In this document: piece by piece, positions 10,903 to 20,742 of the stretch | Layout of the letters: every line of letters begins with the position of its first letter | Numbering within the stretch: position 1 is the stretch's first letter | DNA from: Clarkia xantiana subsp. parviflora | Taxonomy: Eukaryota; Streptophyta; Magnoliopsida; Myrtales; Onagraceae | Direction of reading: 5' to 3' | NCBI GenBank assembly: GCA_036873135.1 | Contig: JAPTYO010000015.1 | Coordinates: 14,797,683 to 14,861,682 of the forward strand | Length of the DNA: 64,000 bases | Program-made: the position numbers and the translations under genes | The notes under the pieces: generated by a model | Databases searched by the model: none | Told to the model about the DNA's origin: nothing | Seen by the model: only the letters and a program-made list of their open reading frames with translations

Positions 10903-12325
10903 TGTAAACACCTAATTTTGGTCTGCGCGTTGCACGTTCAAAATGTCATATGTGACGCGTAAAAAAAAAGTATTTAAATATGGAAGGTCGCGAAGTTTCT
11001 AAAGATAGGACTGGCTTAAAATAGGATAGTGTATATGCATTATTTATTGTAAAATATTTAGAAAATATATTATGTGTATTTATGGTGAAATACATAAATA
11101 TATATGTATATTTTCGGAATATTAAATGCATATATTTTTCAGATTTTATTTTCCTAGTTTAGGGGTCCTAGTTTAACTATAAATATGGTCCTTTTACATG
11201 TAAAAAAGACACCATCAATAATATTACCATCAGTTCTCGAAAATCGTGATATTTCGTCTTCTAGTGAATTACTTTTAGTTCAGTTTTTTATTTATTTATT
11301 TATTATGTTTTATGTTTTATATTATTATTATTATATCATAATTAATTAATAATTATAATGTAATTACTTAAATTCAATTAATAGTTTGAATATAGTTGTT
11401 TAAATTTAATTAGTAGTTTAACTGTAGTTGACTAAATTTAATTTGATAGCATGTTAGAAGTTTTATTTTAGTATTTTAGATTTCATTTTTATTAGGGTTA
11501 ACAGGTCTTTTGGTTCATGATGTTTGACAACTTTTGGGGTTTGATCAATGATGTTTTTTTTTTTACCTAGTTTTGGTACCATATGTTTGCAGATTTTTTC
11601 TAGTTTTGGTCTAACCGTTACATTCCGTCCATTTTTTGACATGTACAAGTCACGTGATCCACCCTAAACTTTCAATTTTGTTCAATTTATTCTCTCTAAT
11701 ACTTTCCTAACCTTTTTATTGTTCAATTTAGTCCGGAGTTTCAAAAATTCAATTGGACCTATTTTCCAATTGGGGTAAATTTTGAAACTTCGAGACTAAA
11801 TTGAACAATAAAAAGGTTAAGAAAGTATTAGAGGGACTAAATTTAAAGTTTAGAGTGGATATTGTGACTTGAACATGTCAGAAAATGGACGGAATGTAAC
11901 GGTTAGACCAAAACTAGAAAAAATCTGCAAACATATGGACCAAAACACCTGTTAACCCTTTTTATTAGGAATTGTAGATAATAATTTATTTTTAGACTTA
12001 GATAATATTTTGCACATGACAGAAATTTAATTAAATCTTGGCATCGTTAGATTAATTTGTTACATGTGTTCAAAGAGTGAAATTGGTAAATTTGTAAATT
12101 GAGTACCGAAAGGGCATGATTAATTCCATGTGTTTTAATTCGTAATAGAACCCCCGAAATCGAATTTCTTATCGTAGACCGATTTTATACCTAGGTGCTT
12201 AATTCGTTACTCGCTTAGGTAAATTTATGATTCTAGTTAGCCTAACAATTAACTAGTGGCGACTCTTTTCAAAATCCACGTTTTCAAAACGTAATTCGCC
12301 TTAGGTCAGATTTTAGGGTCTGACA
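10903..12325 (+). repeat. Element B 5' LTR, enlarged by a MITE
   Basis: Pairs with 26826-27774. It begins TGTAAACACC and ends CTGACA. It is 1423 bp because a 464-bp MITE plus 9 bp of duplicated target sits in it. Alignment by eye with the 3' LTR resumes exactly at ATTAGGAATTG after the MITE. A shared AT-rich block (TTTATTATG..., about 11285-11350) may hold promoter or polyadenylation signals, but I could not assign them. Confidence 0.92.
11495..11958. mobile_element. Mutator-type MITE forming a long hairpin
   Basis: 464 bp with GGGTTAACAGG at the left end and its complement at the right. A perfect 9-bp duplication TTTTTATTA flanks it (11486-11494 and 11959-11967). The empty site is visible in B's 3' LTR near 27410-27420. 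Most of the element is one imperfect palindrome: 11565-11750 pairs with 11770-11945, for example TCTAACCGTTACATTCCGTC near 11610 against its complement near 11890. The left terminal repeat appears partly duplicated (11495-11560). It has no coding capacity. Confidence 0.92.
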
Positions 12326-14184
12326 ATTTGACGACTCTGCTGGGGAAGTTTAGAGGGTTCGGACTCATTGTATTCGCTTATTGCCATGTTTTTTGAGTTT
12401 TCATATTTTATTATCTTCACCATTCTAACTTTGTTTTTTGTGTGTGACAGGTACATATTTTTAGAGTAATTAATTGACATTTTATTTTTGTGGCATTATT
12501 TGAATTCGCACACCCACTTCAGTGTAATATCCAAAATGCCTAAATCCCAGGGCAACTAGGAACCCTGAAGATTTAGTAAGGGTACGATCGCGCGACCGAG
12601 CTGCTGGAACGACTCAGAACAACTCCACTCGCTTGTGAAGGTCTTATGATCCCTGTGATGGGGTGAGGAAACCACCTTGTCGGGAACCTATCAGTGGAAC
12701 CTACCTTGTAGAGCAAAGCCACACATTTTTTACCCCCTAACATGTTGTGTTTTATCCGTGTTTTTTTTGTTGTTGTAAAAAAGAGTCGTCAGGAAAACTG
12801 TAAGTTTTTTTTTTAACTGTGTAATTTTTATTCTCACGCATTCATATTCTTGCATTTTTTTAAAAAAACAAAAAAAAAAAAAACTATTTTTCAGCTAAGT
12901 GGTCGGACATTTAGAAATTTTCTTTCCGAACATGCATTTTGTATGCATTGTTTTTTTTAAAAAAACCTCTTACCTGATTTTTTTTTTATTTCAAACTTGC
13001 GTTTCATACGCATTATTTTTTTCTTAAAAAAACTCTTCAGGTAAGTTGTGATTTTGGTTAGCGCGTCGCGCATGCAAAAAAACATTTTAGAAAAAAATTG
13101 TGATTCCTTTTTAGCTATTAGAGCTTCTAATTTCGAACGTGCATTCCACATGCATCATTTCAAAAAAACCTTTTACCTGAATTGTTTTGTTTTTAAATAA
13201 TGCATTAAATATGCATTAATTTAAAAAAAACTTTTTAGATAAATCGTAAGCTCTCTTAGTTTTAGAGCTCTTTGTTTAAAAAAACATTTTACCTGATTTT
13301 TCGAAAAAAACCTTTCAGGTAAATTGTAATTTTCTTAGTTGTGGAACTTTTATTTTAAGTTTGCATCTTGTATTTATTGTTGTGCATTTATGCATTCTTT
13401 TAAAAAAACTTTTCATCTGTTTTTTTAATCTTGAGCAACCAAGATGCATTTATTTTTCTCGTTAAAAAAACAAAAAACAAAAAACAAAAAAATCTTTTCA
13501 AATAGCTTGTAAGTTTTCTTAACTATACAACTTTCATCTCATGTACATCTCATAGGCATTGATTTAGGAAAAACATTTTTAGATAGATTGTAAATCTCTT
13601 CTGAGTTGTTGAGTTTTTAATTCTAAACATGCATTGAATTTGCATTTATTTTTATAAAAAAACTTTACCTGGATTTTTCATTCCGTACATGCATTCAATA
13701 TGTACCCGTCAGGTAAGCTGTAAACTGTTAAAAAAATTAACAGTAGAATTTTAATTTTCGAGCATGCATGAGCATTTTTTAAACAAACTCAAAGTGTCAT
13801 TCATTTTTTATCCGAGGTGTATAACACTTTTTCGACAAGATCTTCATTTCAACCTTCGCATGAGTTAGTGTTTAAAAAAAAAAAGATTTGATTCTACTTT
13901 TTTGAAAAAAATAGTTTAACTGTACAGTTGAGTGCGACTGTTCGAATTTAAACAAAGGACGAGAAAATCTTTTTAAAAAAACTTTGTTTTGAGCATCTGT
14001 CCTGCGTTCGAGCCAGATAGTGCACTCAGCAAACTCAGTAAACTCCATGATGGTGCAAAACACCTTAGATCATAAATTTTGATTCATTTTTAAAAATCAA
14101 TCAAAATTATGAAATCAATGACATTAGAGTTTTTCAAAAAAATCATGCATGATTTCTCATATTTTTTACACTGGTTTTTTGCAG
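12326..14184 (+). other. Element B leader with A-rich degenerate repeats
   Basis: After the primer binding site, 12326-12840 holds no recognisable feature. From about 12840 to 13900 a loose repeat recurs every 70-130 bp. It is a run of six or more A next to CTTTTACCTGA or its opposite CAGGTAA, alternating with TGCAT words. At least three sites read CAGGTAA (about 13038, 13316, 13710), which look like plant 5' splice donors. A pyrimidine-rich acceptor (TTTTTTGCAG) ends at 14184. No reading frame is credible. Confidence 0.5.
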
Positions 14185-14307
14185 GTACCCTCTGTTAGGT
14201 ATCCTGCAAATACGAGCTGTGTCGGCCAGATGGGGCAACAAAAAAGAACGTGCAGCTGTCCAGTTACACGAAGCACATATTGCGCACTCAGAATATCCGA
14301 CACTTAG

Positions 14308-14374
14308 GTATGATAAATTGTGCTTAATTTTTTTTCCTGAGATTTGCGTGTCCCTACTCTTTTTTGCCGATCAG
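14308..14374 (+). other. Putative 67-nt intron in element B
   Basis: GTATGATAAA...CCGATCAG: a GT-AG stretch with a T-rich 3' half between two blocks that stay open in one frame when it is removed. The length is near the lower limit for plant introns. It is inferred from sequence only. Confidence 0.4.
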
Positions 14375-14813
14375 ACGACCACTTCGACGAGGTCGCAACC
14401 ACGTAAAATGTGACTGCTCTAAAGAACTTACATGCCAAAATTCTACCTACCATATGTGGAATTCATACGCGTCCCCGAACCAAGCTGTACATCTGTTTTA
14501 CGGTGAGGTCTAAGACGGTCGGTGGTAACCAAGGGGCATCTCCTATTGAGATCGGTCATGTCCGAAGATGGGAAAATATCAAGAGATTATCAAGAGTCTC
14601 GTGAAGATTCAATGTGCTGATCAATGAACATTTTGGATGTCAAGCAAAGAGAACATTATTGTTGGTGCCTTCCATCAGAGGTCCATGGGCATTTACTTCC
14701 CGGCAGGTGTTCACATACAAGTTGAGATTTCTAGATGGAGCAGGAAAATCAGGACATGCAACTGATCCATTCACATATGGAGTAAATTTCCATTAAAAAT
14801 GTTGGGCACCCAG

Positions 14814-14879
14814 GTAAGAGAAGCCGTGATCAATTTTCTCCCTGAAATTTGATTTTTTTTTCCCTTACTCATTGTGCAG
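14814..14879 (+). other. Putative 66-nt intron in element B
   Basis: GTAAGAGAAG...ATTGTGCAG: a strong donor and a pyrimidine-rich acceptor, resembling the 14308-14374 stretch internally. It joins block 2 to the open block 3, although the reading phase does not match cleanly, consistent with decay. Confidence 0.4.
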
Positions 14880-15217
14880 CTCGGATAATCATCCAAATAA
14901 AAGCCTCTGAAGAGCACATCTCGTGTACGACCCTTTGCTCGCCAACCATTCTTGTGTCAGTTGCCGAATTTATCTCGCGCAATATCTGTGCCCCAATGCG
15001 GACTACTCCACGTCATCCATGTGTGTTCATTGGTCAGGCCATTCATCCTGCATGCGACGAGCCTAACCTGGTAGATGCTAGCTGATGGATAAATGTCCAA
15101 TTCGGGTTCGTATTTACACTTCGGGCCTCGCAAACACGTCAAAAATTACATCTCGGCTCCGAAAAACACCTCCCACGGTATCAAAACGGTCCGGAGGCGC
15201 GTTTACGCGCATCCGGA

Positions 15218-15592
15218 CCGGACCTCCGGGTTGCATAAAGCAACCCGGAGGTCCGGGTTGCAAAGCAACCCGGACGTCCGGATTGCCATGCAATCCGGAC
15301 GTCCGGATTGCAATGCAATCCGGACATCCGGATTGCATTGCAATCCGGAGGTCCGGGTTGCAGCAACCCAGACCTCCGGGTTGCAGCAACCCGGACGTCC
15401 GGGCTGCAGCAACCCGGACATCCGGGCTGCAGCAACCCGGACCTCCGGGCTGCAGCAACCCGGACCTCCGGGCTGCAGCAACCCGGACCTTCGGGCTGCA
15501 GCAACCCGGACCTCCGGGTTGCAACAACCCGGACCTCCGGGTTGCGGCAATCCGGACCTCCGGATTGCCCGCAACCCGGATGTCCGGGTTGC
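15218..15592. repeat. U3 array of 16 palindromic CCGGACNTCCGG units (5' LTR)
   Basis: Sixteen units of mostly 23 bp (25-26 bp at the left) share a palindromic core CCGGA-c-n-TCCGG flanked by inverted GCAA/TTGC arms. Some units are perfect palindromes, others differ at the two central bases. The array is very CpG-rich compared with its AT-rich surroundings. It lies about 200 bp upstream of the TATA box. Reading frames of 90-200 codons cross it on both strands only because the repeats lack stops. Confidence 0.93.
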
Positions 15593-15795
15593 GTGACAAT
15601 TCGGACCTCGCCGAATTGCCCAAGTCCGACGAGGTCCGGATTGCCTTACGGGTATCGCGCTATTACCGTACTCGCGATCGCCGTTACGTGTAGAGAAGTC
15701 AAGTTCATGCATTACCAATGTGGACGACGGTTCCCGTTTGTCTCCTTGAACCGTCGTCGAACCGCTCTAAAACCGGGTCCGGTCTCAAGGAAGCC

Positions 15796-15803
15796 TATAA
15801 ATA
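15796..15803 (+). promoter_or_regulatory. TATA box, element C 5' LTR
   Basis: TATAAATA in a GC-rich context, followed about 30-40 bp later by a CT-rich stretch typical of plant transcription starts. It is present at the same place in the 3' LTR (23845-23852). Confidence 0.75.
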
Positions 15804-16119
15804 GGAGGCCTTGGCCACCCATTTTCACTCACTCTCTCATTTGCCCAACTTTGGTATTTTGAGCTCTGACTTCTCTCTAGAACTTTCTCTCTCTAGAAAA
15901 TTACCCTTTTGCCACTATAGTAACTTAAGCATCGGAGAGGGCTCCGCTAGCACCACCCCCCCCTCTCCGTGCTAGCATTGGTCCCTTGCGCAGGATCCGA
16001 CGCTCGAGACACAGAGTCAACGGGTCACAGCCTTGCCGGGTCACAACCTCCGACAGAAGGGTTCTAACCCGCACAACCTCAGACGCGTTCTAGCGACCCG
16101 AGTCGTCCCGGACGCAACA

Positions 16120-16137
16120 TTGGCGCCGTCTCCGCGA
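16120..16137 (+). other. Primer binding site of element C
   Basis: TTGGCGCCGTCTCCGCG directly abuts the LTR end. The TGGCGCCG start is the form seen in many plant gypsy elements. The exact tRNA was not determined. Confidence 0.75.
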
Positions 16138-16169
16138 TTCGAACAAAAAGCTACAGTACCACAAAAACA

Positions 16170-17876
16170 ATGGCAAGTGATCACAACCCTCCCGAGGAGG
16201 TGAAAAACCCAAGGAAAGGGCCCGGCCATCCCAGAAACCCCCCGACGAACAAAAGAGCAGGATACCAAGCTCCAGCTGGGAGCCAGTCAGGACCCTCCCG
16301 CACCCCAAGAGCTACTTCTGTAGCCTCATCCATACCAATTGACAATGTGCCCGGCGCACAGCGCAAGGAGCCGAAAAACAAACATCACGCACCTCCACCT
16401 AGTTTCAAACCAGAAGTTGAATCCCAGGCAGAAATGCTGCAGGACAAACAAAGAACGAGGGTAAACTCGATGCCCACCATTACTCCAGCAATGATGGCGG
16501 CACTAGAAGAGTTTCTCGCATTCAGCGAATCTCTAGAGAACCAAAGATGTGCAGCTCACCCACCTCCGTCCAACCAAAAAGCCTTCCAGTACAAAGGTGT
16601 CACCCTATCACCTCCTTTGCCTCCAGTCAACAAACAAGCTGAGATGATAGGGACAATGTCTCGAGTCATAAGTCACCAAGACACACTGCACCAGAGAAAA
16701 AAGGGGCAATGCATGAAAGATACCTTCCAGTACAAGCAGCCAAAGCAACCTCTTCAAGGAGGTTTCGAGAAGCCAAACAAAGTAAACACCGCCGACCACA
16801 TTCCTCTGAATGCCCCACTATCTGTAATTTTGAGGGAAATGAAGAACTCAAATATATGGAAAGAGCCAAACAACTTTAGGAAAGGCCAATTGGGAAAAGA
16901 CAAGGACAAGTGGTGTGAAAACCACGAGGTCTTCGGTCACGAAACCGATAACTGCATCAGTCTACGCTTCCGAACCAACAACATCATCCTCAAGGGCGAA
17001 TTGAAGCAATTTATTGATCAAGGCGACAGCCCTTCAGAGAAGACTCAAGCAGAGTCATCCAAAGTACACAAGGAAGATCCTTCCATGAGGACAAGCCAAG
17101 ACGATGCCGACATCTGTCACAAGGACGGACCGAAAAAACCTGCTAGTGGCAACGACATCCCAATCACAGGATTGACAACAAGAACCCTGAAGGCAATAAT
17201 TGAAAAAGAGATACACATCTCCGGGGAAAATAGGCAACCGCGCAAGAAGAAACCACTCCAGTCAAACGCCAAAAGGCTCAAAGACACCAATCTCGCCATA
17301 TATGTTCCTCTGAACACACCATTATCTGTCATCCTAAGAGAAATGAAGGAGACCAAGCTATGGAAAAAACCCTTTAATTTCCGCAATGGCCCATTGGGAA
17401 ATGATAAAAGCAAATGGTGCGAGAATCACGAAGTGTGTGGCCATGAGACAGATGGCTGTGTCAGCTTAAGATCTCATGTAAACAAGTTGATCTCAAAAGG
17501 AAAAATGTGGAAGTATATCGACCATGGCCGTAAGCATCAAATGAAGCCTCATGTCAAATCTTCAGAAAAAGGCAAAGGAAAAGAAATTGTGGACGATAAT
17601 CCACCTATCGCCAAACGCCAGAAAAACAACGTCACTTATGGAACCAATTGTGACGACTCGTACAATCTTTGGAGTATGGCAGCATTCCCAGAAAACAAAC
17701 CTCACCGCCAACCTGAGCCAACAACTGCCTTCCTTGACAAGGATGTTGAAGAACACAAGCAAAGTAAAACTTGGGTACATGACGTCAACTTTTGTCCATC
17801 CCCAAAAGGAGACATTGAAGAGCTCAACACGCTAGATGCATTGAGAAACTATGTGGCACGTGGCAGAATCAACTAG
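16170..17876 (+). CDS. Gag-like protein with duplicated zinc-binding module (element C)
   Basis: An intact 568-codon frame starting 50 bp after the LTR, the first ATG of the element RNA body. Residues 1-200 are polar, proline- and glutamine-rich. Two related modules follow. Copy 1 (about 210-282) has APLSVILREMK, then WCENHEVFGHETDNC. Copy 2 (about 377-450) has TPLSVILREMK, then WCENHEVCGHETDGC. Both show a C-x2-H-x4-H-x4-C pattern and sit about 168 residues apart. The same module occurs once at the gag C-terminus of element G (ISVVLQEM...YCRYHRVKGHDINDC). In gypsy gag this region binds nucleic acid. The usual capsid core (W-F-x-x-L-P-x-x-S-I-x-x-F/W), present in G, is absent here. The protein may act with another element's capsid. 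No protease or polymerase follows. The intact frame in a decayed neighbourhood fits recent arrival. Confidence 0.85.
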   Translation: MASDHNPPEEVKNPRKGPGHPRNPPTNKRAGYQAPAGSQSGPSRTPRATSVASSIPIDNVPGAQRKEPKNKHHAPPPSFKPEVESQAEMLQDKQRTRVNSMPTITPAMMAALEEFLAFSESLENQRCAAHPPPSNQKAFQYKGVTLSPPLPPVNKQAEMIGTMSRVISHQDTLHQRKKGQCMKDTFQYKQPKQPLQGGFEKPNKVNTADHIPLNAPLSVILREMKNSNIWKEPNNFRKGQLGKDKDKWCENHEVFGHETDNCISLRFRTNNIILKGELKQFIDQGDSPSEKTQAESSKVHKEDPSMRTSQDDADICHKDGPKKPASGNDIPITGLTTRTLKAIIEKEIHISGENRQPRKKKPLQSNAKRLKDTNLAIYVPLNTPLSVILREMKETKLWKKPFNFRNGPLGNDKSKWCENHEVCGHETDGCVSLRSHVNKLISKGKMWKYIDHGRKHQMKPHVKSSEKGKGKEIVDDNPPIAKRQKNNVTYGTNCDDSYNLWSMAAFPENKPHRQPEPTTAFLDKDVEEHKQSKTWVHDVNFCPSPKGDIEELNTLDALRNYVARGRIN

Positions 17877-18924
17877 CCAACAAATCACCTACGGGGACAT
17901 CAAACGCATCACAATCCCTTTATTTTCCCTATCTCCTTTTCGCATATCTATGTTAAATCTTTTAAAGTTTAAGTACAACTCATGCTTATTAGCCTCAGTA
18001 ATTTTCAAAAGAAGTGATCACTAGTCACTTTCTTGTAATCCGTCGTGAGAACTCTAAATATCTAATAAAGGATAAATCTACTTTCGTAGGTACATTATTA
18101 TGACGCATATTACTTGGGAATAACACTAAGTAACAACTACACACATATTCCTCGCGTCAACAACATAAAGTCTCAAGCATTTTATAAAAATCATGTCGCA
18201 ATAATAGACAAGCCGGGGGCATTACACAAGGACAGGTCATACACTATTAGAAGTCAAAGCAATATAAACAATCAAGAAACAGCGATACAACCGCCAAACA
18301 ACTTGGGAGCACCAAGCTGAGGAGCGCTCGACAAGTCTACCTAACATATGCTTACCATAACCTACACTCATCATGTTTACCATCAGGGAAGTTTCCTACA
18401 CAAACAAGGAATCCTCGTATCAAATTCCTTTACTTCATTTATCATATGCATGATTAAAAAGAAAATTTCATCACTTTATACTTTTGCAAACTTATAAAAA
18501 TTGCGACTATCTAACAAAAGCAACTCTACTCGTAGGTACATGTTACACTACGATTGTTACTCAGGAATGATGGCAAGTAGTAACCTATGCACAAAATCTA
18601 CTTCAACAATACAAGCTAAGCATTATATGCAAGGAGGGAGCTATGGGCATCAACCACAAACAACGTCTCGGATCAACACCAAGACCTATTATTAAAACGA
18701 CGACTATTCAAGGCGTCAACTACAAGCAATACCTTGGAATAACGCCAAGGCCTACCGTCAAAATGTGCATGTCGAGGTATCCTCTTTTCAAAAGACAAGC
18801 CCCATGTTTACTCTTTTAATGACATGTTGTGACATCTCTGGTTAAGAGGCAAATCCTCATGTTCATAAGCCATTCCCTGAGTTCAGAACAGGATGGGCAT
18901 ACAGGGCTGATCACCCTTTAAGTG
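17877..18924 (+). other. Element C non-coding region after the gag-like ORF
   Basis: No domain or long frame that I can support. A short motif around TCTACTTTCGTAGGTACATTA (18079) returns in varied form near 18525. The expected pol domains are absent. Confidence 0.6.
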
Positions 18925-19345
18925 ACGGAAGTTCTCTCTTTAGACAACGACCTCACTCTATAACAAGTGCGTATATCCGGTTCAGGGTGCACTCTTTATG
19001 GCGAATGTCCTCTGTCTAGTCGGCATTCCCATATTACGAACGCCATCAGGGTTCGTGTAATACGGCGGAAGTTCTCTCTTTAGACAACGACCCCACTATA
19101 TAATAAAGTGCGTATATCCAGTTCAGGGTGCACTCTTTATGGCGAATGTCCTCTGTCTAGTCGGCATTCCCATATTACGAACGCCATCAGGGTTCGTGTA
19201 AAACGGCGGAAGTTCTCTCTTTAGACAACGACCCCACTATATAACAAGTGCGTATATCCGGTTTAGGGTGCACTCTTTATGGCGAATGTCCTCTGTCTAG
19301 TCGGCATTCCCATATTACGAACGCCATCAGGGTTCGTTTTATAGG
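18925..19345. repeat. Three tandem copies of a 140-141-bp unit
   Basis: GGAAGTTCTCTCTTTAGACA recurs at about 18927, 19067 and 19208. Each copy runs through ATATCCGGTTCAGGGTGCAC, CGGCATTCCCATATTACG and GCCATCAGGGTTCG. The copies differ at few positions, so the duplication is fairly recent. Confidence 0.9.
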
Positions 19346-20742
19346 TTTTCAAACCGTGTTGCATGGTTCCTGGACGCAGAAAGCAGGCATCACAATTCAT
19401 ACTCTCAAAAAGTGTTACATGGTCCCTGGACGCAGGAATCATGTATCACAATTATTTTCTCAAACACTTTACCAAAAACTTTGCCAGAATCTTATCAAAC
19501 ATTTTTTGTATCAAACACCCTTCAAAATTTTTTATCAACATGATTTTTTGGATGTATCACTTTCAATAACAAAATATTTTCCCAAATATTTTATCAACAA
19601 GCTTTTTAGATTTCACAAAATGCTTCTTCAAAAACTTAAATGTTTTTATGTATGCTTCCCCAACGCGGGTTCATACACGCTGTCAGGTGCGTACCCTGTA
19701 TAAAACTCGTAAAATTTACAAGTCGAGTCTTGTACAACGTCGCCTTAGAGTGGAACTAAGAGACGGTATAAACTAGTATCTTGCTTAGTCAAGTGACAAG
19801 CTATTCAGGAACAAAGGGCAATATGCATAAGGCATCAGGCAGGCAATCAGGAGGACATCTCAACTTGTCAATCAGGAAGTGGCTATCGGTCACGACCGCA
19901 GGAACTATGTCTGCGTTACGAGTCATCCGCATTCAATAAACATATTTAAAGCGGACAAGTCGGAAGCAACAACTAAGGAACAAATGCAACAAGTCTTCAA
20001 GCATGGAAGCCGGGGGGCAAACAGACTCAGAAATGAGTTCAACATATCCAAAAGACGGCAAAGATTAAAAAATGCCATTATCTCTAACAAGACTCGACGG
20101 GACAAGCAGAAGTTGCCGCCGTTTTCTCCAAGCAAAATCTACAATGCGCAGGTCACAACATCCTATGCTCTACTCATGCCATGCCTTGGAGTCTAGCCAA
20201 GAAGGGCAATCACAGTACTTAACAATGTCCAGGTGACGAAATGTCATGCAAGCAAAAGCATGAACAAAGAATTATCAACAAACACTTACCTCAGTAGGAG
20301 TAACGCTCCTCCTTGGACCGGTCCCTCGACCGGGGGGCAGAAGACGCCACTACACAACCCTCAACTCTATTTCTCTTATCACAAGAAAGAGTTAGCACGG
20401 TCATGCTCAGCATAAAGAACCAAGAATCGCTCGAGGAACACGCCCCTGCGTCGGATCTTTTGAGAATTATGCTAAGGACAGAAACTGCAGCTGGCAATAA
20501 CTGGGAAAATCAACAAGATCTAATATCTTGGAAAGTGCTATCAACAATACAGTCAGTGCGCAAGCGCACACCAACACTTATTCAAGCACTCATGCGACAG
20601 ACTCTCCGTGTGAAAACAACCACAAACTTACAAGACTTATTAAGCCTTCGTGCAGCAAGTAACCAACATCGCGCAAGGGGGGCAACCTCTTCAACATATC
20701 AACATCAATGCGCGTATCAGTGTTAACGCGTGTATCATCCAT
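19346..20742 (+). other. Element C non-coding region between tandem arrays
   Basis: Two short near-repeats (CATGGTTCCTGGACGCAG near 19362 and CATGGTCCCTGGACGCAG near 19420) are visible. Frames of up to 151 codons overlap this region but show no domain, no conserved motif and no second copy, so I do not call genes. Confidence 0.55.

Larger units (their letters stand above)
14185..15082 (+). pseudogene. Exon-like blocks in element B (unidentified, disrupted by C)
   Basis: I do not recognise a protein family here, but the sequence looks spliced. Block 1 (14185-14307) is open in one frame (RWGNKKERAAVQLHEAH) and ends at AG|GTATG. A 67-nt T-rich stretch ending GATCAG follows (14308-14374). Block 2 (14375-14813) continues in frame (CDCSKELTCQNSTYHMW) to a stop at 14511 with further stops later, and ends CAG|GTAAG. 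A 66-nt T-rich stretch ending GTGCAG follows (14814-14879). Block 3 (14880-15082) is open throughout and reads on across the C insertion to a stop at about 24210. The two putative introns share a TTTTCC(C)TGARATTTG segment. It could be a captured gene fragment or an element-specific extra ORF. It is now broken. Confidence 0.4.
15083..16119 (+). repeat. Element C 5' LTR
   Basis: 1037-bp LTR. In order it has an opening segment, a 375-bp palindrome array (15218-15592), a TATA box (15796-15803) and a CT-rich probable transcript start region (CTCACTCTCTCATTTG, TCTCTCTAGAA). A C-rich segment follows, ending GACGCAACA. The array lies upstream of the TATA box, so it is in U3. Confidence 0.95.

Noticed and set aside
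15085..15862. Several 100-200-codon reading frames on both strands across the C 5' LTR
   Set aside because: They cross the palindrome array, whose units lack stops. The same frames recur in the 3' LTR copy with different lengths, and no domain is present.
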